DNA of 64,000 nt. It comes from an uncultured Clostridia bacterium (GTDB taxonomy: Bacteria; Bacillota; Clostridia; Lachnospirales; Cellulosilyticaceae). The stretch spans positions 1-64,000 of the forward strand of contig CALJNR010000001.1 in assembly GCA_937981575.1 (NCBI GenBank), in the 5' to 3' direction. Shown here in pieces: positions 1 through 8,600 of the stretch. Numbering within the stretch: the first letter of the stretch is position 1; each line of letters starts with the position of its first letter. The position numbers were made by a program, and so were the translations under genes. The notes under the pieces are model-generated. The model was not told the DNA's origin and did not search any database. It saw only the letters and a program-made list of their open reading frames with translations.

Positions 1-82
1 ATTAATATTGAAAACAGCATGCGTTCTCCTTATAATGAATATATTGCTTAAGACGATCAAATACATATTTATTGGAGGCATT

Positions 83-934
83 ATGAGTGAGAATAGGCAA
101 AAGGGAATTTTACTGCTGGTGGTGACAGCCATTTTGTGGAGTCTTGGAGGGGTGCTGATTAAGGCAGTGCCTTGGAATGGCGTGGCAGTGGCAGGGATTA
201 GAAGCTTAGTGGCTTCGGCAGTTCTTTTAGTTTTTATGGGAAAACCCAATTTTAAATTTACAAAGGCGAGGGTGGGGGCTGTCATTTCTTATGCGGCTAC
301 GGTGCTTCTTTTTGTCATATCAACGAAAATGACAACGGCAGCTAATGCGATTTTGCTTCAATATACGGCGCCTATTTATACAGCGGTTTTAGGAGTCTGG
401 CTACTTAAGGAGAGGGTTTATAAAAAAGATATCATTTGCATTGCTGTCATTTTTGGCGGCATGATTTTGTTTTTTATTGATGGACTCAGGGTAGGAAATG
501 TGCTTGGGGATGTACTGGCACTCTTATCAGGAGTCAGCTTTGGTGTGATGAGCGTGTTTATGCGTATGGAGCGGGATAATGATCCTATGCAGAGTATTTT
601 CTGGGGAAATATTTTAACCTTTGTCGTTACGCTGCCTTTTATGGGAGCGCTTAGTTTAACGCTTACCAGTGTAGGCGGTATTTTGCTGCTTGGGATTTTT
701 CAGCTGGGGCTGTCTTATATTTTGTACAGCAAAGCTATTAAACACGTCAGTGCACTGGAAGCAGTCCTGATCCCCATTATTGAACCGATTTTAAATCCAG
801 TATGGGTGATGCTGCTCCAAAAGGAGGTGCCTTCACTTTATGCTGTAATAGGCGGGGCAATTGTTATTGCAGGGGTAACGGCAAGATCCCTTAATCTTAA
901 AAAGCCAACGGCAGCCGCCAAGGAAAGTATTTAA
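83..934 (+). CDS. EamA/DMT-family transporter (probable metabolite exporter)
   Basis: About 283 residues of almost continuous hydrophobic segments, consistent with the ten-helix EamA fold made of two five-helix repeats. The opening 'GILLLVVTAILWSLGGV' and the later 'GVSFGVMSVFMR' are typical of the two repeat starts in drug/metabolite transporters. It acts in the cytoplasmic membrane; the substrate (amino acid, nucleoside or drug) cannot be read from sequence. I chose the ATG at 83 because GGAGG lies 5 nt upstream. An in-frame ATG at 8 would add 25 residues without a good ribosome binding site. The gene stands alone and ends just before an intrinsic terminator. Confidence 0.85.
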   Translation: MSENRQKGILLLVVTAILWSLGGVLIKAVPWNGVAVAGIRSLVASAVLLVFMGKPNFKFTKARVGAVISYAATVLLFVISTKMTTAANAILLQYTAPIYTAVLGVWLLKERVYKKDIICIAVIFGGMILFFIDGLRVGNVLGDVLALLSGVSFGVMSVFMRMERDNDPMQSIFWGNILTFVVTLPFMGALSLTLTSVGGILLLGIFQLGLSYILYSKAIKHVSALEAVLIPIIEPILNPVWVMLLQKEVPSLYAVIGGAIVIAGVTARSLNLKKPTAAAKESI

Positions 935-955
935 GGATAAAAAAGGTGAATTCGG

Positions 956-992
956 GCATTCTATATTAAAAAATGGTATAGGATGCTTTTTT
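956..992 (+). terminator. Intrinsic terminator after the DMT gene, abutting the next start codon
   Basis: A ten-base-pair stem (956-965 with 977-986, one G-T pair) is followed by six T residues at 987-992. The last T touches the ATG of the next gene at 993. The 3' arm contains AGGA (980-983), which would be the only candidate ribosome binding site for that gene, so the hairpin may also control its translation. Confidence 0.75.
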
Positions 993-2504
993 ATGAAGAA
1001 AAATGTAATAAGTGAGCATGTTTTTTTGTTTCCGTTTACGTGGCGTTCAAATAGTGAGAAAAACCATTACCTTTTTCTGCAGCATCTTCAGATCCAAAAA
1101 AAAGACTTCGAAAAATTGTCTAATTGGGATCTAAGCTATGTCAGCATCGAAGAAGACAAAGATTATAATGAGTTTGTTTATTTTTATAAGCCTGTTCGTG
1201 CTTCGCTCTATACCTTTCCTAAGGGGGCACTTATTGTCCGCAATTATTGTTATCATGGACTCAGTGAAGAGAGCTGTTTTGTGATAGGGGTTCAAGGGAA
1301 GGAATATGTACTGGATATAGGCAAAATCCATCTGAAAATCTATAAGACAGGGATTGGCATTTTATCACTTGGTTTTTCAAATACTAGTTATACAGATGCA
1401 AAAGATATACAAAACATCAACAGCTTCAGTAAATGCGTTTACCCGCCGATTCTGCCGATCCAAAAGGCCAAGGAAGAACTTTTTCCGGATTATATTAAAC
1501 TTAAGCTGAATCGTGAGCAAAAAATAGAAGAGCATTTTAACACCAACTATCATCAGGAGCCGATTACAATCACACCTATTATCATGACGATTTTGGGAAG
1601 TCCTTTTGTGTGCCGGGCGAATAAGGTTAAATCAGGCAGCATTTTTATTGAGCCTATTTTAGGCAGCCAGATGTTTTGTCTGTGTTTGTATAAAAATCCT
1701 GAGATTGTTGATGCGATCCGTAATCAAACAGTTGATACAAAGCTCGTTGAAAGCTTTATGATGATTAATAAAAAAATCATTGAACATGAGGAAGAGCAAA
1801 ATGCTGGTGGAAGCAGCTCATTCTACTTTGTAAAAAGTGAAAGCAATGTTTATGGGATCAGCCGCTTTTCGCTGATATGCATTTCGAAACAGGTTTTAAA
1901 GAGTAAGCTGTATGATCAGCTTGTGACTTTAGTGATTATGCAGCGGGCAACGCTGCTTAGTTTGTCTACAGAAATTGCACGGGTTTCTACGCTTCCGAAG
2001 CATGACCTTGTACCAGCTATTGAAAGTATTTATGAGATATATATTCAGTTTATTAACCAGCTTTATTTCAGAGAAGTCACGGAAGATATACAAGGGGGTA
2101 CCATCTATGACAAACTGTCTGACAAACTTAAAATCAAAGAGGAGCTGGATCAGCTGGACTTTGAAATCAATGAGGTACATGAATATGCAACACTTATTGA
2201 GCAGTCCCAGTCCAAGTTTAAAGTACAGGTTTTAACGATTATAGGTGGAGCTCTTGTTATCCCTACTTTTGCCACTGGTTTTTTCGGAATGAATATTTTT
2301 AAAGAAGAAATTGTCAGGTGGTGGCTGAATAAAAATGTAGGTTTATGGATGAATGGGTATGTCTTTCTGCCAATCCTCATTATGGTTGCCTTATGTACGT
2401 GGAGCCAAAGAAAAACAAGATGGAATGTAATCAAGAATATTATACTGATGCTGCTTATTTTTATGAGTATTATGCTGATTGTAACATGCGGATGTGGTTT
2501 GTAA
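993..2504 (+). CDS. CorA-like divalent cation transporter
   Basis: A 503-residue protein with a long soluble N-terminal region and a hydrophobic C-terminus. The end of the first membrane helix carries Gly-Met-Asn at about residues 432-434 (context 'TGFFGMNIF'), the signature of CorA/Mrs2 Mg2+ channels. Helical, charged residues around 375-410 resemble the CorA stalk. After the GMN motif come two further hydrophobic stretches ('YVFLPILIMVALCTW' and the extreme C-terminus), one more than the usual two-helix CorA layout. The N-terminal domain is longer than classical CorA (~320 aa). The ATG at 993 has no normal leader: it directly follows a terminator U-tract, with AGGA inside the hairpin arm. 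The N-terminal phrase 'HVFLFPF' looks native, so I keep this start. Ion specificity is inferred from the family only. Confidence 0.7.
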   Translation: MKKNVISEHVFLFPFTWRSNSEKNHYLFLQHLQIQKKDFEKLSNWDLSYVSIEEDKDYNEFVYFYKPVRASLYTFPKGALIVRNYCYHGLSEESCFVIGVQGKEYVLDIGKIHLKIYKTGIGILSLGFSNTSYTDAKDIQNINSFSKCVYPPILPIQKAKEELFPDYIKLKLNREQKIEEHFNTNYHQEPITITPIIMTILGSPFVCRANKVKSGSIFIEPILGSQMFCLCLYKNPEIVDAIRNQTVDTKLVESFMMINKKIIEHEEEQNAGGSSSFYFVKSESNVYGISRFSLICISKQVLKSKLYDQLVTLVIMQRATLLSLSTEIARVSTLPKHDLVPAIESIYEIYIQFINQLYFREVTEDIQGGTIYDKLSDKLKIKEELDQLDFEINEVHEYATLIEQSQSKFKVQVLTIIGGALVIPTFATGFFGMNIFKEEIVRWWLNKNVGLWMNGYVFLPILIMVALCTWSQRKTRWNVIKNIILMLLIFMSIMLIVTCGCGL

Positions 2505-2510
2505 ACAAAA

Positions 2511-2544
2511 AAAGATAGGTGAGACTAAGATCCCACCTATCTTT
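2511..2544. terminator. Bidirectional terminator between convergent genes
   Basis: An eleven-base-pair perfect stem, AAAGATAGGTG (2511-2521) with CACCTATCTTT (2534-2544), has A-rich sequence on the left and T-rich on the right. It can therefore end both the CorA-like transcript and the leftward adenine deaminase transcript. Confidence 0.85.
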
Positions 2545-2565
2545 TTATTTACTGCCAAAGGTAGC

Positions 2566-4359
2566 TTATTGCACAAACAAGTCTATGAACTTAAAGTTCA
2601 CTGTATCTACAAGTCCTCTGTTGGTAAGCCGAAGTTCAGGAAGCACTGCCAGAGAAAGAAGTGCCATCGTCATAAAGGGTGACACCATATCACAGCCCAA
2701 CGTTTTCCATGCCTTATCGATCTCAGCTACTCGGGCGGCTACTTCTTGGGCTGAATCAGAAGACATCAGCCCGGCGATAGGAAGCGGGTTAAGGGCCAGA
2801 ACCTTTTGGTTTTTTACAACAACCATTCCCCCCTGAGCCTCAGCCAGGGTATTGGCAGCCAAAGCCATATCCTCATCATTTGTGCCTACAACTAAAAGGT
2901 TATGGGCATCGTGAGCAACGGTAGAGGCAACAGCGCCCTCTCGCACTGAAAAGCCCGTGACAAAACCTTTGCCTATACTGCCAGTCGCGCGATGTCTTTC
3001 GATAACGGCAGCTTTAGCGATGTCCATTGAGGGATCAGTACTAACAATGCCATCTTTAACGGGCAGCTTTTTGATGAGATGAGAAGTGCCGACCTTGGCA
3101 TCGGAAACGCCCATCACATGTACACTGACTGAGTCTTTGAAAGCCGAAGGTGCTATGATCTCGAAGTCTTTTGAGGTAAGCACTTTGCCTATATGCATGG
3201 TTGATTTAGCAAAATCGGGATAAGCTGTTTTTGGAATATCCATTAGCATTTTGCCATTGCTTGCAACCAGTTCGCCGTTAATGATGACCTTTTCTACTTT
3301 TACTTTTGAAAGGTCACTAAGGAGTACAATATCTGCCCATTTGCCTGGCGTTACGCTGCCGAGGTCCCGGCTGAGATTAAAGCACTCAGCGACGTTGATC
3401 GTTGCCATTTGAATAGCAGTAATAGGATTTACCCCTTCTTCAATAGCGCGCTTGATAATATGGTTCATATGTCCTAAATGCAGCAGGGTATCCGGGTGTG
3501 CATCATCACTGACAAGATTTGCAAAACGGGTATCAATATGGCTTTCGGTAATGGCTTTAACTGTTTCTTTCACATCATGCCATGCTGAGCCTTCTCTAAT
3601 TTGGACGTACATACCAAGGCGCATTTTGGCCAGGGTTTCTTCTTGGCCCACTGTCTCATGACAGCAGCGGGCTCCGGATGCAATGTAGGCATTCAGCGGT
3701 GCATGAATATCAGACATAGGATAGTGGCCTGTGATGGTTTTATCAGCATTCAAAGTAGAGGCTAACGCTTTATGCACGTTATCATCCGGACTTAAAACGC
3801 CGGGAACGTTCATCATCTCACCGAGGCCGATAACTCCTTTAAGGGACATGGCCTCATGAATTTCAGCAGTTCCAAGCTCTGAACCAGTATCTTCAAAACC
3901 GGGAGCAGCTGGAACGCAGCTGGGCATTGTGGTATAGACATTAAGCGGAACACCTTGGCCATCCTCCATCATAAGTTTGACGCCCCTTAAGCCAAGCACA
4001 TTGGCTATTTCATGGGGGTCCATAAAAATAGCTGTAGTGCCGCTTGGAACCACTGTTTTAGCGTATTCTTTAACCGTAAGCATGCTGCTCTCAACATGGA
4101 TATGACCATCCATAAAGCCTGGAGCTATATAAAGCCCATCGGCATCAATGATGGTTGTGTTTTCACCAATAGTATGATCGGCATTGCCGACAAGGGCAAT
4201 ACGTCCGTGGGTTATGGCGACATCTGTATGTTTTAAAATTTCAGCGGTGCAGACATTGATGAGACTGCCATTTTTGATTACAAGGTCAGCCTTCATTTTA
4301 CCCTGCGCCACTAAAACCAGTTCTTTTGTAACCTCTGCAAGCGGATAGCGATTGGTCAT
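2566..4359 (-). CDS. ade: Adenine deaminase
   Basis: Hydrolyses adenine to hypoxanthine and ammonia in purine salvage, in the cytoplasm. The 597-residue length and layout match bacterial AdeC: an N-terminal small β domain, then the amidohydrolase barrel with the metal-binding HxH motif ('GHIHVESSM') and 'TTAIFMDPHEIANV', then the conserved C-terminal adenine deaminase domain ('DAHNLLVVGTN'). The start ATG at 4359 has AGGAGG 8 nt upstream. It is monocistronic, with its own promoter containing a palindrome (see 4389-4417) and a shared terminator at 2511-2544. It reads toward the CorA-like gene. Confidence 0.95.
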   Translation of the reverse strand: MTNRYPLAEVTKELVLVAQGKMKADLVIKNGSLINVCTAEILKHTDVAITHGRIALVGNADHTIGENTTIIDADGLYIAPGFMDGHIHVESSMLTVKEYAKTVVPSGTTAIFMDPHEIANVLGLRGVKLMMEDGQGVPLNVYTTMPSCVPAAPGFEDTGSELGTAEIHEAMSLKGVIGLGEMMNVPGVLSPDDNVHKALASTLNADKTITGHYPMSDIHAPLNAYIASGARCCHETVGQEETLAKMRLGMYVQIREGSAWHDVKETVKAITESHIDTRFANLVSDDAHPDTLLHLGHMNHIIKRAIEEGVNPITAIQMATINVAECFNLSRDLGSVTPGKWADIVLLSDLSKVKVEKVIINGELVASNGKMLMDIPKTAYPDFAKSTMHIGKVLTSKDFEIIAPSAFKDSVSVHVMGVSDAKVGTSHLIKKLPVKDGIVSTDPSMDIAKAAVIERHRATGSIGKGFVTGFSVREGAVASTVAHDAHNLLVVGTNDEDMALAANTLAEAQGGMVVVKNQKVLALNPLPIAGLMSSDSAQEVAARVAEIDKAWKTLGCDMVSPFMTMALLSLAVLPELRLTNRGLVDTVNFKFIDLFVQ

Positions 4360-4388
4360 TTTGAAGCCTCCTAAAAGTTATTTCAACT

Positions 4389-4417
4389 ATCATAACACCC
4401 TAAATCGCGATTTGCAA
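4389..4417 (-). promoter_or_regulatory. Predicted sigma-A promoter of adenine deaminase
   Basis: On the minus strand TTGCAA (4417-4412), a 17-nt spacer and TATGAT (4394-4389) form a good vegetative promoter, with the start expected near 4382, about 22 nt before the start codon at 4359. A twelve-base palindrome lies in the spacer. Confidence 0.65.
4402..4413. promoter_or_regulatory. Palindromic candidate operator AAATCGCGATTT
   Basis: A perfect 12-bp palindrome sits between the -35 and -10 elements of the adenine deaminase promoter, where a bound repressor would block RNA polymerase. A related palindrome sharing the ATCGCGAT core occurs between pyrD and pyrE at 26214-26225. The regulator is unknown. 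Confidence 0.45.
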
Positions 4418-4446
4418 CATAAAATAATTAATAAAAAATATGGAAA

Positions 4447-4469
4447 AGCTCCTTGATGATCAAGGAGCT
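4447..4469 (-). terminator. Intrinsic terminator of pepF
   Basis: AGCTCCTTGA and its perfect complement TCAAGGAGCT form a ten-base-pair stem with a 3-nt loop. On the minus strand it is followed by TTTTCC and a T-rich tract, just downstream of the pepF stop. Confidence 0.8.
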
Positions 4470-4475
4470 AAAGTA

Positions 4476-6272
4476 TTATAGGGCTCTTAGTTGTCCGATA
4501 AGGTTTTTAAATTCTCTAAGGGCAGCTTCAATAGGTTCTGGCGAACTCATATCAACACCGGCTATTTTTAAAAGATCAATCGGATCCAGTGAAGAACCGC
4601 CGCTAAGGAACTGAAGATACGCATTAACGGCTGGTTCACCTTCGTTTAAGATGCGGTTTGAAAGGGCAATGGCTGCAGAATAGCCAGTGGCATACTGATA
4701 AACATAAAAGGGGGAATAAAAGTGGGGGATACGTGCCCATTCATTTTCTATCAGCTGGTCGACACATATGGCATCACCATGATATTTTTTAACCATGTCA
4801 TAGTATTTATGGCATAAAAGCTCAGAGGTTAAGGTTTCACCGTTTTGACTTGTAAGGTGTATCTCTTTTTCAAATTCAGCAAACATGGTCTGCCTGTAAA
4901 GGGTGCTTCTGAACTGTTCCATAAAGTAATTAATAAGATAATGCTTATAGTCAGGATCTGTCACTGTTTTGAGCAAATACTGCATCAGCAGTGCCTCATT
5001 AACTGTCGAAGCCACTTCAGCGACGAAGATTGAATAACCGGAGTAGATAAAAGGCTGTGTTTTTTCAGAAAGATAACTATGCAGCGCATGACCCATTTCA
5101 TGGGCTAATGTAAACATATTATTCACGTTATCAATGTAGTTCATGAGAATATAGGGATGAGGTGTACCATAGGTCCCCCATGAATAGGCCCCGCTTCGTT
5201 TGCCTTCATTTTCATATTTGTCAACCCATCTGTTGTTAAAAGCTTCTTGTACGATAGTCACGTAATTTTCTCCAAGGGGCTGCAGGGCTTTTAGAATCGT
5301 ATCGCAGGCTTCCTCATAAGAAATTTTCAGATCAAAGTCTTTAACGAGAGGGACAAAAAGATCATACATATGGAGTTCTTTAACGCCAAGCAGTTCTTTT
5401 CTTAAGGCCACATAGTCATGCATAATATCCAAATGGTTGTTGACTGTATTGATTAAGTTGTTATAAACAGCTGTTGGAATATTATGCTCTGAAAGCGCGT
5501 AATGCAGGGGCGTTTCAAAGCCTCTAAGTGATGAAAATAGACCATACTGCGTAATATTGGCTGCAAAGGCTGTGGCCAGAGTGTTGCGGTAACGGCTGTA
5601 TGTCTCGTACATTCCGGTGAAGGCATCAGCTCTTACGGCAGGATTTTTGCTTTCTAGGTACTTGATATAGGTACCGTGGGTCAGTCTGACGTTTTCTCCC
5701 TGCTCATTTTTAATTTCAGGAAATTTCATATCCACGTTATTAAACATACTAAATACATTGTGAGGCGCACTGGCTACTTCAGAAAATTTTGCAAGAAGGG
5801 TTTCGGTTTTACTATCTAAAATATGTTCCTTTTGACGGAGTATTTCTTTTAAATAACGTTCATAATGCTTAAGCTCCGGCGTTCTTGCAATAAAGTCTGC
5901 AATATCTTCAGCACTGAGAGCAGCCAGCTCTGCATTTGCGAAAGATAAAGCGGCATGGACTCTTACAGAAAGCGCTTCAGACTTACTTGATAAATTTTGA
6001 TAATGGGCATTGCCGCCGTCTTGATGCAGACGCATATGGGAATAGACATAAAGCTTACCGTTTAATTCTAAAACTTCATCCTGCTTAGTCAAAAACTCAA
6101 ATAAAGTCAAGCTGCTTGAAGTCAGTTTGCCTTCATAGGCAGCAAAAGTGGGAATAAGATCTTTAACGGTATCAAACATTTTGTTAAAAGCTTCGTCACT
6201 TGCAAAAATATCTTCCAGTCTCCATGTATCTTCGAGTTTGACTTCACTTCTTTGAGGCAATGCAGCATTCAA
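4476..6272 (-). CDS. pepF: Oligoendopeptidase F (M3 metallopeptidase)
   Basis: A cytoplasmic zinc endopeptidase that degrades short peptides. The HExxH zinc motif is seen as HEMGH at about residues 391-395 in 'LAHEMGHALHSY', with the downstream glutamate region 'VAEVASTVNEALL'. The 598-residue length is normal for PepF. The N-terminal helical region ('WRLEDIFASDEAF') is typical of the family. The start is TTG at 6272, with AAGGAGC about 8 nt upstream; no ATG is better placed. It has its own terminator at 4447-4469, so it is probably transcribed separately from the adenine deaminase gene downstream. Confidence 0.93.
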   Translation of the reverse strand: MNAALPQRSEVKLEDTWRLEDIFASDEAFNKMFDTVKDLIPTFAAYEGKLTSSSLTLFEFLTKQDEVLELNGKLYVYSHMRLHQDGGNAHYQNLSSKSEALSVRVHAALSFANAELAALSAEDIADFIARTPELKHYERYLKEILRQKEHILDSKTETLLAKFSEVASAPHNVFSMFNNVDMKFPEIKNEQGENVRLTHGTYIKYLESKNPAVRADAFTGMYETYSRYRNTLATAFAANITQYGLFSSLRGFETPLHYALSEHNIPTAVYNNLINTVNNHLDIMHDYVALRKELLGVKELHMYDLFVPLVKDFDLKISYEEACDTILKALQPLGENYVTIVQEAFNNRWVDKYENEGKRSGAYSWGTYGTPHPYILMNYIDNVNNMFTLAHEMGHALHSYLSEKTQPFIYSGYSIFVAEVASTVNEALLMQYLLKTVTDPDYKHYLINYFMEQFRSTLYRQTMFAEFEKEIHLTSQNGETLTSELLCHKYYDMVKKYHGDAICVDQLIENEWARIPHFYSPFYVYQYATGYSAAIALSNRILNEGEPAVNAYLQFLSGGSSLDPIDLLKIAGVDMSSPEPIEAALREFKNLIGQLRAL

Positions 6273-6451
6273 TAGAATCAGCTCCTTTGGGTAATTGTTT
6301 TTTTATAGTATACTACTTTTAAGCAAAAAATATAAAGATAATAAAAAAAATTATGACTAAGTTTCATGATTATTTGCTTTTAGTAGGCTGTATGTAAGAA
6401 ATGAGAGATAAAAAGCGTATAAAGTTATAAAGAACTAATAGGGGGGAGTTT

Positions 6452-6988
6452 ATGGAAGAGAAAGTGGTTAGCTGCTTGAAAGAAAAGACGGATGATGGTA
6501 TTGACCTGCTTATCGATACGTACAGCAGTCTAATATACGGCGTAATATACAGTACGCTTCAAAACCATATGAGCAGAGAAGATATAGAAGAATGTTATTA
6601 TGATGTTATTTTTACACTTTGGCATAAGATCGATAAGTATGATGCCAAAAAGGGAAAATTTAAAAATTGGCTGATCTCAGTAGCCAAGTTTAAGGCAGTT
6701 GATTACCTCAGAAAAGGCCAAAGGCAGTCGAAACAGGACGGACTAGAAGACTGCAGCGAAACGAGTCAATCCGCAGAGGATGAGATGCTCCTTAGGGAAG
6801 ATGAACTGCAGTTTAGAAAAGTACTTGAAAGACTTGGGAAGATTGATCAAAAAATTTTTAGTTGGCGGTATATTGATGAACTTTCAGTTGAGGAAATAGC
6901 TGATCAGCTCCACATGGCGCCGCAGGCTGTGTATACGCGTATCTCAAGAGGAAAAGGAAAACTCAAAAAGTGGATGGGAGGGAAATAA
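6452..6988 (+). CDS. ECF-type RNA polymerase sigma factor
   Basis: A 178-residue sigma-70 family protein. Region 2 is seen as 'IEECYYDVIFTLWHKIDKYDAKKGKFKNWLISVAKFKAVDYLRK' in pieces between about residues 50 and 90 (core 'FKNWLISVAKFKAVDYLR'). Region 4 lies at about 130-175 with the helix-turn-helix 'LSVEEIADQLHMAPQAVYTR'. Region 3 is absent, which is diagnostic of extracytoplasmic-function sigma factors. The ribosome binding site AGGGGGGAG lies upstream of the ATG. The next gene begins one base after its stop, an arrangement normally used for a cognate regulator. The region upstream (6273-6451) is AT-rich, and I could not identify a self-recognised promoter in it. Confidence 0.88.
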   Translation: MEEKVVSCLKEKTDDGIDLLIDTYSSLIYGVIYSTLQNHMSREDIEECYYDVIFTLWHKIDKYDAKKGKFKNWLISVAKFKAVDYLRKGQRQSKQDGLEDCSETSQSAEDEMLLREDELQFRKVLERLGKIDQKIFSWRYIDELSVEEIADQLHMAPQAVYTRISRGKGKLKKWMGGK

Positions 6989-6989
6989 T

Positions 6990-7580
6990 ATGACATCAAT
7001 TGATCATCAATATGAAACATACAGCGATACCGAAATTCAGCAGCTTGAAAGGTTGGGCGCCCAGCATATGGGGGAGGAGATTAAGGATAAAAAACACATT
7101 AAACAATATATTAAGAAAAGAAACTTAGAGGCTATGAGAGAGCTGGCTGAGGGCGAACTGGAAGCTGACGAATATTTAGAAGCAGAATTCGACGGCAGTT
7201 TAACGGCGCTTAATTACTTGGGGAATATGACAAGTGCGGAGTATGCCTTTATGATGCTGGCAGCGTATAATGATGTTCCTGTTAAATATCATGTTTATTT
7301 AACGACAAAGAAAATGATTGTCTATGAAATCGGTAAACTAAATGTTATCGGAAGGCAGTATGTATTTGATTATGGGGCTATTCGGCATTTCAAAGGGAAA
7401 AGCCGTAAAGATTATGTAAAACTGTTTTTTAAAGTAGATGAGGACAAATATGATGCGTTTAGAACCAGCGGAAATTGGCTCTTATATCCGTTTGTCAGCA
7501 GAAGAATTGGAATCAATATTTTCTGTGAGGAACGAGAAATTTTGCTAAAATTTATCCAAAAAAAGGTATTTGGTATTTAA
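6990..7580 (+). CDS. Uncharacterised sigma-factor partner protein
   Basis: I do not recognise this 196-residue soluble protein. The first ~70 residues are highly charged and helical, with anti-sigma-like spacing but no zinc-binding His/Cys motif. Residues ~85-195 look like a compact β-rich domain with a C-terminal helix ('YHVYLTTKKMIVYEIGKLNVIG'-like β strands in pieces, then 'EREILLKFIQKK'), reminiscent of bacterial PH-like domains. There is no membrane segment. It starts 1 nt after the sigma factor stop, with GGGAGGG as ribosome binding site, so the two are co-translated. A role as regulator of the sigma factor is inferred from position only. Confidence 0.6.
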   Translation: MTSIDHQYETYSDTEIQQLERLGAQHMGEEIKDKKHIKQYIKKRNLEAMRELAEGELEADEYLEAEFDGSLTALNYLGNMTSAEYAFMMLAAYNDVPVKYHVYLTTKKMIVYEIGKLNVIGRQYVFDYGAIRHFKGKSRKDYVKLFFKVDEDKYDAFRTSGNWLLYPFVSRRIGINIFCEEREILLKFIQKKVFGI

Positions 7581-7604
7581 AAGCCTAAAAGAGTAGGCTA
7601 TAAT
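7576..7604 (+). promoter_or_regulatory. Predicted promoter of the D-aminopeptidase gene with inverted repeat in the spacer
   Basis: TTTAAA (7576-7581), 17 nt and a perfect TATAAT (7599-7604). Six-base inverted arms AGCCTA and TAGGCT (7582-7587, 7594-7599) fill the spacer and could be an operator or a weak hairpin. Confidence 0.5.
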
Positions 7605-7666
7605 AAATACAAGAAGACGAGATAAATGCAGAAGAGCATTACGTAAAGATAAGGGGGCACTAGAGC

Positions 7667-8461
7667 ATGCGTATTTATATCAGTGCAGATATTGAAGGGG
7701 TAACAGGCATATCTACATGGGAAGAAACGTTAAAAGGGAATGAAGAATATAACAGATTCAGGGAACAAATGACAAGAGAAGTTGCTGCTGCATGTCAGGG
7801 AGCAATCGATGCTGGGGCAGAATATATCATTGTAAAAGATGCCCATGAAGATGGAAAAAACCTTATTCACAGCATGCTACCTAAAGAGGTTAAGATTATA
7901 TCGGGGTGGAGCAACCATCCTTACAATATGGTAGAAGGTCTAGATGAAAGCTTTGACGGGGTAGTTTTTGTGGGGTATCACAGCGGGGGAAGTTCAAACG
8001 GCACACCACTTGCTCATACTTTATCTATTAACAGCATCAGAAGCATTTCGATTAATGGTAAAAAAGCAGATGAGTTTTTGATATACGCCTATGCGGCTCA
8101 TCATATCGGTGTTCCTGTTATTGCAGTATCAGGAGATGGAGAACTGATAAGACGCGTAAGAAGCTTTGACAGTAATATTAAAACTGTTGCGGTTCAGGAA
8201 GGGTTTGGCGGTGCGATTGTAAGCATTCATCCGGATCTTGCTGTATCACGTATACAAAAAGCAGTTAAACGGGCAGTTGAGAGTCTTAGCACTTTCCAGA
8301 CAGCAAAACAAGAAAATTATGAACTTAAAGTGGAATTCAAGAAGCATCAAGATGCTTATAAATACTCTTTTTACCCCAAGGCTGAACAAATAGGTGAATA
8401 TACAATTAGATATGTATCTAATAGCTACATGGATATTTTAACATTGCTTATGTTTATGTAA
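7667..8461 (+). CDS. dppA: D-aminopeptidase, DppA family (M55)
   Basis: A zinc peptidase that releases N-terminal D-amino acids from peptides. All five expected metal ligands of the DppA family can be placed: Asp8 and Glu10 in 'SADIEG', His60 in 'KDAHEDG', His105 in 'VGYHSGG' and Glu136 in 'KADEFLIY'. The length of 264 residues is normal. In Bacillus dppA leads a dipeptide-transport operon; here it stands alone between a predicted promoter (7576-7604) and a terminator (8467-8507), so only the enzymatic role can be carried over. A likely role is recycling D-Ala peptides from cell-wall turnover (inference). Confidence 0.9.
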   Translation: MRIYISADIEGVTGISTWEETLKGNEEYNRFREQMTREVAAACQGAIDAGAEYIIVKDAHEDGKNLIHSMLPKEVKIISGWSNHPYNMVEGLDESFDGVVFVGYHSGGSSNGTPLAHTLSINSIRSISINGKKADEFLIYAYAAHHIGVPVIAVSGDGELIRRVRSFDSNIKTVAVQEGFGGAIVSIHPDLAVSRIQKAVKRAVESLSTFQTAKQENYELKVEFKKHQDAYKYSFYPKAEQIGEYTIRYVSNSYMDILTLLMFM

Positions 8462-8466
8462 TATAG

Positions 8467-8507
8467 AGTATGGGAAGGTTTGCAGCCTGTTTCCCATACT
8501 TTTTTTT
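8467..8507 (+). terminator. Intrinsic terminator after dppA
   Basis: A ten-base-pair perfect stem, AGTATGGGAA (8467-8476) with TTCCCATACT (8491-8500), is followed by seven T residues. Confidence 0.9.
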
Positions 8508-8600
8508 GAGATAGGAAAGTGGATCTTGCCAGCAAACGATACAATAAATACAAGTATAAAATCAGCCTCATAGCTCTATGCTAATAAAGAGGCGGAAGGA

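Noticed and set aside
4360-4475. Purine riboswitch upstream of adenine deaminase
   Set aside because: The leader after the predicted start is only about 22 nt, too short for an aptamer, and the conserved loop sequences are absent.
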